Shown: positions 1-11,000 of the stretch, in pieces
Position numbering within the stretch: position 1 is the first letter of the stretch
How the letters are laid out: each line of letters starts with the position of its first letter
Assembly: GCA_038373865.1 (NCBI GenBank)
Contig: JAXGGA010006589.1
Span: 1-64,000 of the forward strand
Direction: 5' to 3'
Length of the DNA: 64,000 nt
From: Uloborus plumipes
Lineage: Eukaryota > Arthropoda > Arachnida > Araneae > Uloboridae
Program-made: the position numbers and the translations under genes
Notes under the pieces: generated by a model
What the model was told of the DNA's origin: nothing
The model's database searches: none
What the model saw: the letters and a program-made list of their open reading frames with translations, nothing else

Positions 1-270
1 AGTTCACAGTTTGATAGGTCTGTTAGTGAGATAGAGCTATTCTGTAGGAGAAAGTACCATATTTTTCATCTGAAGAAAGATATTTCTTCATTAGAAAGGG
101 TTCAAATAAAAAGGGCTACTAAGCTAATAAATGAACTTAGAGATTTAGACCATCATTTCAGACTTAATAGGTGTTAATATGTAATTGTGCAAATTAGAGT
201 CAGAGGGGACATGATACAGCTGTTTAAAATTATCAAAATGAAGGATGTTAATGAATTAACTTTTTGCATG
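1..270 (+). mobile_element. LINE ORF2 C-terminal relic
   Basis: Translation of about 95-235 reads RVQIKRATKLINELRDL and, after a lesion near 178, VRGDMIQLFKII. This is the conserved region after the reverse transcriptase thumb in many non-LTR retrotransposons (ERVQ..ATK..pgLR....RL...RLRGDmI..fKI). Stops and indels show it is dead. The left end is outside the window. Confidence 0.75.
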
Positions 271-3177
271 GAAAGCAGGCAGCGCTGTGGCTTAGGACGT
301 CCAAAACTGGCTTTGGATGTCCAAAACTGGTTTTGGAAGGACACAGGACAAATGGTTTTTACCGTCCAAAACTGTCAAACACTGTCCGAAAATTTTGCTA
401 TCTAAAAGTATGCTAAAGCTAAAGGAATCTAATATAATCAATTTGTATTTACTGCAATATTAGTAATGCTAAGATACAAATATTAATATGTTTTAATTAA
501 TAAATCTATATGTATAAAAATGGATGCATGTATATATTATATATTTGTTTGTATGCAAAACACCGCCAACTCGGCTATTTCGATCCATAGTCAGCTGTTT
601 CGAGCTTCTTAGGGGCGGTTACTCACTGTTTTATTTGTTTGTATGTTTGTTCCTTATACAAATGCACAGTTTTTGTCGGATTTTCATCAAACTGGGCACA
701 GAGGTTCCTAGATGGACTAGAATTCTATTAAGCGGGGTTTTTAAATCTATATGTTTAAAAATGCATGTTTGTATGTCTGTTTCTTACACAAATCCAGTTT
801 TGTCGGATTTTCATCAAACTTAGCTCAGAGGTTCCTTGATGCACTAGAATTCACATAGGTGGGATTTTGAAAATTAAAAAAAATCCAAAAAGCTCGAAAT
901 TCAAATTTTATTGCAAAATGGCCATTTTCTTTTAATTTTGAATTAATAAAGTAAAAGAGATAAGCCTTTAAGCATAAAAATTGATAAAATTTAACACATT
1001 TAAATATGAGTATTTTCCAACAAAGATTACGATTAACAATGAATTATCAATTTAAGGCTCACCCACCTATTTCATTTTAGCATGAAATAAGTGAAACATA
1101 ATGCAATACTGTGCAATGCCGTGTAATAAGCTAGTATTTGATAATATTATCCTCTGAAAATTTTATATAAAAAATAAACAAATAAAAAAGTTAATTTGCC
1201 AAACACATTGTTATTTAAAATTTCCTTACATTAGAATTAGTAGTGTTATGATAAGAAATTTGCATGCTTAATAAAGTAACTTATTTCAGTTCCATATATA
1301 ACTCGAAAAAAAATCTTTTAACACCTTCACTGCGACTCATGCGCCAGCGTGTGATGTTACTAAGTACTCTTCAATCAGTATAGTTTAACAGATGTTTCCT
1401 GAGAGATTTGGCAAAGGGACAATTTATTGGCAACAAACATGTTAAATGTGTAATACTTAAGGGGAAAAATAGCTGAACTTTTTTAATGGTTTCTGTATAA
1501 TAAGATTTTACATGATGTTTGAAAAAAAGAAAATATTTAAATCTTAAATTGAAAAATAACAAATAAATGATGGGCACTCATAGTTAAAAACTCAATTTTT
1601 TTTAATTTTTATTTTAGCTATTATGTAGCCACAATTACCAAAAAATTTCAATTGATAATATTTATATTTTTTAAAAATCTTTGAGTAGATTAATAGTTAT
1701 TTAGCAGGGTTTGAAAGTTCAATTTTGAGGGGGGAATTCCCCCTTTACTTCTAATTTCAGGGGGTATTTTTTGAATTGGGGGGGGGGTATATAAATTTTC
1801 ATTAAGTCTGACATGCAACAGCTTGATAAAAAAAAAAGCTGAACTTTTCGCGTAATAAATAAAACGTCAAAAATCAACATTTAAGATAGTGATTAATGTA
1901 CTAACATTCAAGGAGCTAATAGAATATTTTTTAAATTTGAATATAGTTTTTTTTATTCAAGATTTTATAAACTTTAGATGCTAAAGGACTTCTATTCATA
2001 AAAACAATTAAAATTTTGTTAAAATAGTTTTTCTTTTCCTAAAATTTATCAGATTTGTAAACTGAACTTTATATTTTAAATGACAGAGCAGTGTTGATTT
2101 TTACAATGCCTTTCTTGATTGAGTCTCCAATTAAAACGTCAGCCTCTTGCGATTTAAATTTTAAAACTTATTGATTTTGATAACATTTCATACCGGAATT
2201 ATTTTTTTCTAAGCTATGGATATCACGAAATTTATTGCTGTCGGAAGCAACAATCCACATTTTTGAATGGAGTTATACTTAACGAAAATAACAAAAATGA
2301 GTAGTTTGCTTGCAATTTTAAATTATTTAAAAATGACGAGTACAAGAAATATTGGATCACTTAAAAAAAGACTCAAGAAAGAACTTTAAATAATACGCAC
2401 AAAAGCCATCCCCTTAGGGATGAATTGAATCGTCAAAGCAAAACCTCTTTTCCCTGCGCAAACAGCCTCCATTCATTCCACTCCACACATGCCAGAGGGG
2501 CTCTGTGCATAGATCGTTAGATAGCCAAGGAATGTGGTAAGAGAATAGTAGGTGAACTTTGAACTCTGCTGGTGTTGGGTACACGGGGTCACTCATTGGC
2601 AGGGAAGTTTGGGAGAGAGCGTGATTTATTGCCAAGAATGGTAATCGCTAAAATGCGACTGGGCATCTGGACATCGCTTGCTAAAGGAAAGTTTTCGGTG
2701 GTCACTGCCTTACTACTACAGTGGGCACTGCCTTACTACTACGCTACCAGAATTTTTGAATTTTTTTTTTTTCTTTACTCTGTGTTCTCTGTGTTCCGTC
2801 ATGTTGAAGAAAGTACCAGGGGTTAATCCCGCACAGCCTCTTTTTTTTTTTTTGTGCGGGATTTTTCGATTCTGTGCGGGTTTCACGCAATCCCGCTCGC
2901 TCCCTACTACAAACCCTGATTTAGAATCAGAGCTTGAAATAGCAATAGAGTTATTTTGTTCAAGATAAGAAAAACTACACCATAGCGTTTTGTAAGTTTA
3001 AAAACTCATTTATCGTATTTAAGTTATTATTGCACTATATTTTGCACACTCTCATTTGCATATATTTGTAGACAGTTTGGCTAATGTTAAAAACAAATTA
3101 CTTAAACTCATGAGTACTAATTGATGTTTTTAATGAAGAACTGCAATTTCTATGTAACTAGATCACAATCGGATATA
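271..3177. repeat. Repeat-rich intronic or upstream DNA, no gene seen
   Basis: Holds short repeats of TCCAAAACTGG (300-375). A diverged tandem pair of ~130 bp (about 637-765 and 767-895) shares TTTGTATGTTTGT, TCGGATTTTCATCAAAC and AGAGGTTCC. There is also a G/C-run stretch at 1725-1800 and a hairpin-forming CCCGCAC/GTGCGGG pair at 2828-2880. No upstream USP exon was recognised here. Confidence 0.5.
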
Positions 3178-4396
3178 CACTGAAGTGACAAAAGTCATGG
3201 GATAGCAATATGCAAATTTTCAGATGGCAGTAGCATCGCATAGAACAGGTATAAATGCGCAGTGCTTTTACAGAGCTTTCATTTCTGTTCAAGTTATTCA
3301 TGTGAAGAGGTTTTAACGTGATGATGACCGCACGACGTGAAATTAACAGACTTTGAACGCGGAATGTTAGTTGGAGCTAGACGCATGGGTCATGCCATTT
3401 CGGAAATCGTTAGAGAATTCAACATTCCCAGATCCACTGTGTCAAGAGTGTGCCGAGAGTATGAAATTTCAGGCATAACATCCCACCATGGACAGCGCAG
3501 TGGTCGACCGCCTGCACTTAAAGATCGAGACCGGCGACGTCTGCAAAGAGTCGTAAATTCTAACAGACAAGCAACACTGCGTCAAATCACCGTAGAAATC
3601 AATGTGGGACGTACAATGGACGTGTCTGCTAGAACTGTGCGGAGAAATTTGGATTTCTTGGGCTATTCCAGCAGAAGACCGACTCGAGTGCCTTTACTGA
3701 CAGAACGACATCGCTTGCAGCGACTCTCGTGGGCACGTGAGCATATCGGTTGGTCCCTAGATGAATGGAAAACCGTGGCCTGGTCCGATGAGTCACGATT
3801 TCAGCTGGTAAGAGCCGATGGTAGGGTTCGAGTGTGGCGCAGACCCCACGAAGCCATGGACCCAAACTGTCAGCAAGGCACTGTTCAAGCTGGTGGTGGC
3901 TCCGTAATGGTGTGGGCTGTTTTTTCATGGCATGGACTTGGTCCTCTAGTGCGACTGGACCGAACATTGACTGGAAATGCTTATGTGCAGCTACTTGGAG
4001 ATCACTTGCAGCCATTCATGGACTTCATGTACCCAAACAACGATGGGATTTTTATGGATGACAATGCGCCATGTCACCGGGCCACAACTGTTCGCAATTG
4101 GTTTGAAGAAAATTCTGGACAATTCCAACGAATGATTTGGCCACCTAGATCGCCCGACATGAATCTTATTGAGCATTTATGGGACACCATCGAGAGGTCT
4201 GTTCGTGCCCAAAATCCTGCCCCATCAACGCTTTCACAATTATGGACGTCTATCGAGACAGCATGGCTCAATATTCCTGCAGAAGACTTCTAACGACTTG
4301 TTGAGTCCATGCCACGTCGAGTTGTTGCACTTCGCCGGGCAAAAGGAGGGCCGACACGATATTAAGAGGTATCCCATGACTTTTGTCACTTCAGTG
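3178..4396 (+). mobile_element. Tc1/mariner element, nearly full length, disabled
   Basis: 1219 bp bounded by inverted termini beginning CACTGAAGTGACAAAAGTCA (3178 on; reverse complement ends at 4396) and flanked by TA at 3176-3177 and 4397-4398. The transposase frame (3337-4293) shows two N-terminal helix-turn-helix regions and the DDE residues in VAWSDES, FMDDNAPCH and NLIEHLWD. The second D and the E are separated by 36 residues (DD36E-type), not the usual 34. Lesions seen: the natural ATGATG near 3320 is out of frame with the body because of an apparent extra A around 3343. TAA at 4291-4293 replaces the CAA seen in the sister copy, removing about 24 C-terminal residues. Leu replaces the conserved Pro before IEHLW. 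Confidence 0.93.
3337..4293 (+). pseudogene. Tc1/mariner transposase, frameshifted and truncated
   Basis: The open frame gives about 318 residues from a non-ATG start, covering HTH domains (~1-110) and the catalytic DDE core (~150-300). It ends early at IPAEDF, where the inverted copy at 5715-6187 continues with about 24 more residues. Unlikely to be active, but its long intact core indicates fairly recent insertion. Confidence 0.9.
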
Positions 4397-4619
4397 TATA
4401 AGTTTGATATGTTTCTAAATATATATTTGAATATTCGCATTCAATAAATTATCTTTTTACTTAAAGTTTTTAATTCATAAAATATTTCTTTAGTACATTT
4501 TATTCGTTTGTTGATATTTTGCTCATAAAATACAATTTTATTAAACATAATTTTTGGACACGAGGGTTTTGGACAGAATTTTAAAAACAGAGGTTTTTAC
4601 TGTAGTGTCAATTGTTAAA

Positions 4620-4917
4620 CCTTGCTAACCTGAAAGCTGAACAAGGGATACATTTTTTAATACATTCAAATCACCTGGAAATTAGGAAAAATTCCTAAGG
4701 GTGTAGGATTGTAGGCACTTGAAACAGCTTACCAATAGAGACTGTAATAATTAAGGAGTAGACACCTTTAACAAAGCTATTGATCTTCATTGGAATTTGT
4801 GGATTGACCAGGACCAGCCTAGTTGGGCCCAGAGCCTATTATTAACAGTCACCTTTGTATTTGTACTTCCAAAGCATCTGTTTTGTGTATTGGTATAACT
4901 ATGTGTATTATTGATTT
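4620..4917 (+). mobile_element. LINE 3' end relic
   Basis: Reads VDTFNKAIDLHWNLWIDQ, then DQPSWAQSLLLTVTFVFVLP. This resembles the extreme C-terminus of the LINE class seen at 1-270, where a short FK...LD..W motif precedes the end of ORF2. It may be the other half of that copy, split by later insertions. USP exon 4957-5022 begins 40 bp downstream. Confidence 0.6.
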
Positions 4918-4956
4918 GTATCCATAATTTTTGTTGTTGTTGTTTTCTTCATTTAG

Positions 4957-5022
4957 CACTGCCTATCTATGGACCATACTCGGAATTTGAATCTCAGAGT
5001 GCATTTGAGTGGGATGCAATCG
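4957..5022 (+). CDS. USP exon just upstream of the Cys box
   Basis: A 66-bp exon encoding LPIYGPYSEFESQSAFEWDAI, preceded by a pyrimidine-rich tract plus ATTTAG and followed by GTAAGA. It is entered in phase 2 and leaves one base (G), which joins AT at 7507 to make Asp immediately before PHAVPGVCGLRN. The phase match is the main support. It sits between two oppositely oriented Tc1/mariner copies and directly after a LINE 3' relic. Confidence 0.8.
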
Positions 5023-8000
5023 GTAAGAGTCTTATATTCAGACATGTACTTATTACGATTAAATAAATAATCAGTGCATTACTTGGTGTGGGACACATCG
5101 AGCTTGTCCTAAAGTTCCTGAATTTTCTAAAAGTGAAAAAAATGTCTAATGTGTTTCGCAAAAGAAACCCTTCATACCTGCATTAATTTGCGCTTATTAT
5201 CCTTAAGCTGAATTTGAGTTCCTTGTAATCCCTAGCTCATAGTACAATAAATAAAATACTTTTTCCAATGTGTGTTATAAATACATTAGTTTTTTCATTA
5301 TTGATTATTTTCCTCACATAATAATTAAATATAATATTGAATTTGTTACTTAGTGTCCTGAGTGTCATAAAATATTGTTTTCTCCTCAAAGTCCGAAAAT
5401 GTACCTGTACTGTCTGATCATGAACAAGATTGATAGGATAACATTCGGTTTACATCCAGAAATTGGAGCATCTGTTACTTTTTAGGGATGGCAGCTTTTG
5501 CAGATATGGGTTAGCCTTTAAATAAGACAGCATCATATTAAAAGGAACAAACACAAGCATCAAAATTTAACTCCCCCCCCCCCCTCTGATGCAGATAGAC
5601 TCATCTTACTTAGAAGTTTTCCAATTTAACAGCATCCGTGGCCAAACAGTAAATGTGTTTCCTCTGGCCATGCCATTTTGCCTTATCTGTATGTAAGAAT
5701 TCAACTTTACATTACACTGAAGTGACAAAAGTCATGGGATACCTCTTAATATCGTGTCGGCCCTCCTTTTGCCCGCCGAAGTGCAACAACTCGACGTGGC
5801 ATGGACTCAACAAGTCGTTGGAAGTCTTCTGCAGGAATATTGAGCCATGCTGTCTCGATAGACGTCCATAATTGTGAAAGCGTTGATGGGGCAGGATTTT
5901 GGGCACGAACAGACCTCTCGATGGTGTCCCATAAATGCTCAATGGGATTCATGTCGGGCGATCTAGGTGGCCAAATCATTCGTTGGAATTGTCCAGAATT
6001 TTCTTCAAACCAATTGCGAACAGTTGTGGCCCGGTGACATGGCGCATTGTCATCCATAAAAATCCCATCGTTGTTTGGGTACATGAAGTCCATGAATGGC
6101 TGCAAGTGATCTCCAAGTAGCTGCACATAAGCATGTCCAGTCAATGTTCGGTCCAGTCGCACTAGAGGACCAAGTCCATGCCATGAAATTATTAATCATT
6201 ATATCATAAACTTTTTGATTAAAGAAGAATGTTGTGTGTCTAATAGTTGAATAAAAGAATAAAGGATGTTAAACCTAAAAATAATTGGTGTAGAAGCTAA
6301 ATTGGTTTTTCATTTGAATAAATGGATTGATAGCATAAGTAAAGCACATAGCATCATTGAATTATAGCAGCTAATTAAAGGTATATTTTAAGATAATGAC
6401 AAAAAGCTTTTCCATGTAAAAACATTCAATCTAGAACAACAAAGTAGTGAGAAATCATAACAACAAGGAAACACTATTTATTTTGGAAATCTTGGATTAG
6501 AGCTCTCTAGGGCAGTTAGAATGTATCTTCTAACCCCGTGATATACCCAATCTTTTTCACCCAAGGGCCAGTATTCCCACAGGCCTATTTGAATTTTTTT
6601 CGTAGATAATGTGGGAAAACAGTGGAAAGGTAAGGAAAATTACAAAACAAGAATTGCTATAATGAGTTTTATAGGCATATTTATCAATTCAATTTTTCCA
6701 TCTGTCTTTTAGAGACCAATTTCTAAACATTTGGCTCCAAATTTGCAACAATCGTTCTTAATACCTACCTCTTAACTGTGATGCTTTTCTACAATCTCTT
6801 CCCTAATCTGTCCTTAAAACACACAAAAAGTGTTTACATGAAAGTAATATCAGGTTAGAAAAAATTAATTCATAATATGTTTTAAGCATTTAAAATAATG
6901 TGCACCATTCAAGGCTCCATAAATTTTTATGTACTTCTCTGTGTTTCTACCGAATTGAGAAATTTTTATGTAGAGTTTAAAAATAATGTTGTTTTTACTT
7001 TTTGTAGTTTGATAGATAAATTGCAATTTTCTAAATTTTAGTTTTTCCAGTTTTAGCGTTTCTGTTTTCTTATATATTTAAGAAACCTTTTTTTAAGGTT
7101 TATTAACTGAGTTAAGATCTTTTCTGGCTGGAAAAAAAAGTTAAATCTTATAAAAGATTTATGTATTATAAAAGAAATTGAAGACTAAAAATAGAAAACT
7201 ACCTAAGTACTTAAAAATCAATACTTTTTTGCGCAAAAAAATGTCTTGTAGACCAAATTAAATGGTGTAGAGAATGTCCAAAATGGGAACTTTAGTGATA
7301 GTAGCTTAAAAATGTATCTGAAGATCACACTTGCTGCATGTATCAGATCTAAGCATTTTTCAATTTTAGGTTCTCCTAAAAATATTATTTTTTAAACTTA
7401 GGTCACATTTTATATTTCTAGTTCTCAATTAATGTAATATTTCTGGTATCTGGCGTAGTATCAATTTGAAAATTATTATTGTTATTTATTTATTTATTTT
7501 CTTTAGATCCTCATGCTGTCCCTGGTGTTTGTGGTCTTCGCAACTTAGGCAACACCTGTTTCATGAATGCCGGTCTACAGTGTCTTTTAAACAACAAAAT
7601 ATTCAAAAATTATTTTCTTGAGAGAGATCTGGAAACATTTGTGGAAGGAACTTTGTCCTATAGGTTTGCAGAAATTATGAGAAAAGTGTGGGGTGGGACA
7701 TTCAGTACTTTGCATTTGGGTGACTTCAAGGAATGTTTCGGCAACATGCATGCTCAGTTTAAAAATTTCAGACAAGTAAGTATAGCCAGTTATCTTAGAT
7801 TTAACTTTAGTATTTGGAAGTTGTAATGACTGAGCTGTATGGAGATACACCCCATGCAAGTAAAACCCTCTTGGACTCTGGCAAAGTATTCTATGAGATT
7901 TCTTTAACAGAACCCCCGTGCAGTAGCTCTAACTTTTTTTTTTTTTTAATTTTTATACGCCACGAATTTTGAATGACCTGCTACCTCAAACTTCTTATAA

Positions 8001-11000
8001 ATGTTTAAACAAATTCACTAGTATATATTAATAATAGTTTAAATTTTTCTTTTTGACTATATCAACAAAGAATGAAAGTTTTAAACTGCTGTTCATTTTC
8101 TGATTCCAGTAAAATGCAAAAAATCCAAACTTCAGATATTTCACCTCAATTATGTTATTGAATACTATCTATAAGAATGTCAGTACTATTACATAATTAC
8201 ATTTGGGGACAATTAAGCCTATTTCCGCATTCAGTTAAGCTTTCTTCTGAACACATATTTCTGCCGTTGGTACTATAATAAAACCGTGACGAGTTGGCAC
8301 CTGTCAATCAAATGAGAAATCAAGTCCATTCCTTAAAATAGGTAAAGAAGGAAGAAATTGATGCATACCATCTTTATGAATTTAGCGGCATTTTGGCGAT
8401 CTGACAAGTTGTATTTACAGAAGAAGGAGTAATTATTTAACCATTTGAGGTCAAAAAAGAGACAACATTCAGGGGTCTGGCCAGAGGAAATTCGGGTCCG
8501 TTAACGGACCCTTCACAAAAATACGATCAAGCAAAACGGACCCTTCACAAAAATACGATCGAGCAAAACGGACCCATCACAAAAATACGATCAAGTAAGA
8601 CGGACTCTTCACAAAATGCTGATCAAACAAAACGGACATTTCACCCATTATCCATTCAAAAAGCAAATCTAATATCAAAATAACTCATAGCATATTTCTG
8701 TGTAAAAGTCCATAATTTTTGGGCCTTTTCTGAAGTTACAGAAGGAAATTGCTTATCCAACACTTTTTCCGAAAAAAAAAAGTCTGCGATGTTGCTGTTA
8801 TAGATTTCTCTGGAAATGCAGAGTAAGGATTTTCTCCCAGCTCTTGACTTTTACAAAAAGAAATTAACAACAATTGCAATTATCTGCGAAATGAACTTAG
8901 AACTGCAAACAGATAGCTGGGGTTGGAGAAAAAATAGGATTGCTTCTGATAGAGTGACCAGCTATTTAAAATTATCACCATCTGACGTTTTTGGTGCGAC
9001 TTTTTGACCTTATTTTGGCAGGAAATTTTTATTATTACTATTATTGTTTTTTTTTTTTTTTTATTTGATGCTTGCAAGGGCGGTGTTTTGATTATATTCA
9101 GGAATAATTTATGTACTTTTCGTTTGTTAATATTGGAAGTACTGTAGTATTGTTTGTTTTGCTATGTCTCTCTACTTTCGTATTTTTTCCGCTGAATTTT
9201 TTTTGGCGAATATGTCGGTGATTATTAAAGACATTCATCATATAAACCTGATGAAATGTAATTCTAAAATTATTTGACTTTGATAAATTATTTTATTTAA
9301 CGTTTTTATACTTCTGACGTTTTCATTTTGAAAAATGCCTCTCTGCATCCGATATGAAAAATCGAACTTATTTTTCAAGCTAATTACTCTTTATTAGGAT
9401 GCAATTCATGAAAATTCACTTTATTTTTTTGTTCAGATCATTATTTTATAATTTTTAAAGCAAAATTAACTGTTTTTTTATGAGTCTATATGTTAAACAC
9501 TGGATGGATCGTTTCATTTTATTTTTCAATCAATTGTGTCAACAGATATTAATAATATGTTTATCATAGACTTTTAAAATGCCGATTTAATTTTTTTTAC
9601 CAAAATGAACTCGTTTATATGCCGTTTTTATGCGTTTGATGCACTTTGAAAACTGCAATCTCTTTGCATCCGCTACAGGAATCGGATTTTTCGCATTTTT
9701 GATGTTTGATACGCTGTTTTAAGAGGAAAATCAGTCCTCTGCCGTTGGCGCTCCAGGTCTTCGACCATAGAGGCTGCCCCATTCCCCATAAAGACCAAAC
9801 TGCTCTTTCCCGTTTCCTTAGCGGCCATCTACTGACAATGACGTTTTTTAACGGAACTAAAGTCTTCGAGACGTGCACTAAGTGCTCTTCTGCTCAGGCC
9901 TCCCCTGAGCATATTTTATCATGTCTGGGGCTTTCCAAATTGGATCTTATCCAAAACCCCTTGATGGTTCTGGACTTTCTACGGGTAAATAGACTCATGG
10001 ACCTGATCTAGCTCTGCTGGTCTCGGGGATCAGAACAAACAAACAAGAGGAAAATAAATGAAATTCACTTTTATTTTTTATTAATTTCAAAAAAAAAAAA
10101 TTTTTTTTCTTTTTTTTCAAAATTGTTTAATTTTCACAAAATTATTTGATTTTTCACAAAATTTAGTTTTTCACAAAAAACGGACCTTGTGAAAAATCCT
10201 GGACAGTAAACCATTCTAAATTTATCGTTATTATTTTACTTCATTATTAATTTATTTCTACATAAATCGCAATAAATGGCTTGAGTGAACAAATTTGGCT
10301 CTTACTTTATCATTTGCTGGTTGGAGTTTGTCGATGTTTACCCAAGTAGCATCAACTCTTCAGATTTTACTCGGTTGATCATCGAACTCCTCATAAACTT
10401 ATCCCGTAACGCACGATGACATCGTTCCGATCAGTATCCGAACACTTTTCGATGAACTACTTTTCATTGAAAGCGATATCCTTCCGATCAACTTTCCCGA
10501 TGAAAATAAGCCGAGCATCCAAAATTGATCCTTAATTCATCGGAACGGGACTGCACTGCTAGTAAATTGCTCTAAATCTCATCGTATTTCGAGCAAAACT
10601 CATCGGATTTTGCTGCTCGAATTCTATTTGGCCGATGAGACATAGTGGAGCAATTCCCGATGAGAACTCATCGACTCCAATCACCGGCCGATGAGAATTT
10701 CATTGGGTTTCGATAAATGGCCGATCATCGGCCGATGAGATTATGCTGCTAGAGTATTGTTTTTATTATCATTGTGAAGAATAATGTACGAAATTTTGAT
10801 GACTAAAACCTAAAATTTTTAGAATCAGTTAAATATAAAAGAAAAAATAGCTCCAAATATATTTTTGCAATGTGATGATTTATTATTGGAATGTAATTTG
10901 CAGCAGTAATTGAATTTAGTTGGCTAAAAAGTAAAAATGACAAGCACTACAATCTTTATTGCAACCCTAATTTTGCAAATTTTCAATTCAAATTAATTAT

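Larger units (their letters stand above)
8470..10206. mobile_element. Putative non-autonomous element with subterminal repeats, carrying a LINE fragment
   Basis: The left end begins CAGGGGTCTGGCCAGAGG; the right end finishes ATTTTTCACAAGGTCCG as read in reverse, ending CTGTCC, a weak terminal inverted match. Both ends are rich in the word CACAAAA plus CGGAC. The left side has a 32-bp tandem array (8505-8642) and an 18-bp palindrome at 8494-8511. No matching target duplication was found, so the boundaries are tentative. Confidence 0.45.

Noticed and set aside
2414..2968. Three overlapping open frames on both strands
   Set aside because: Poly-T and poly-A encoded Phe/Lys tracts, no conserved motif, no splice context matching USP phase.
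3629..4271. Antisense and shifted open frames overlapping the Tc1 transposase
   Set aside because: They are shadows of the transposase reading frame; they have no domains of their own, and the same shadows recur in the inverted copy.
8505..8642. CRISPR-like array
   Set aside because: Contiguous 32-bp tandem repeat without unique spacers, in an animal intron.
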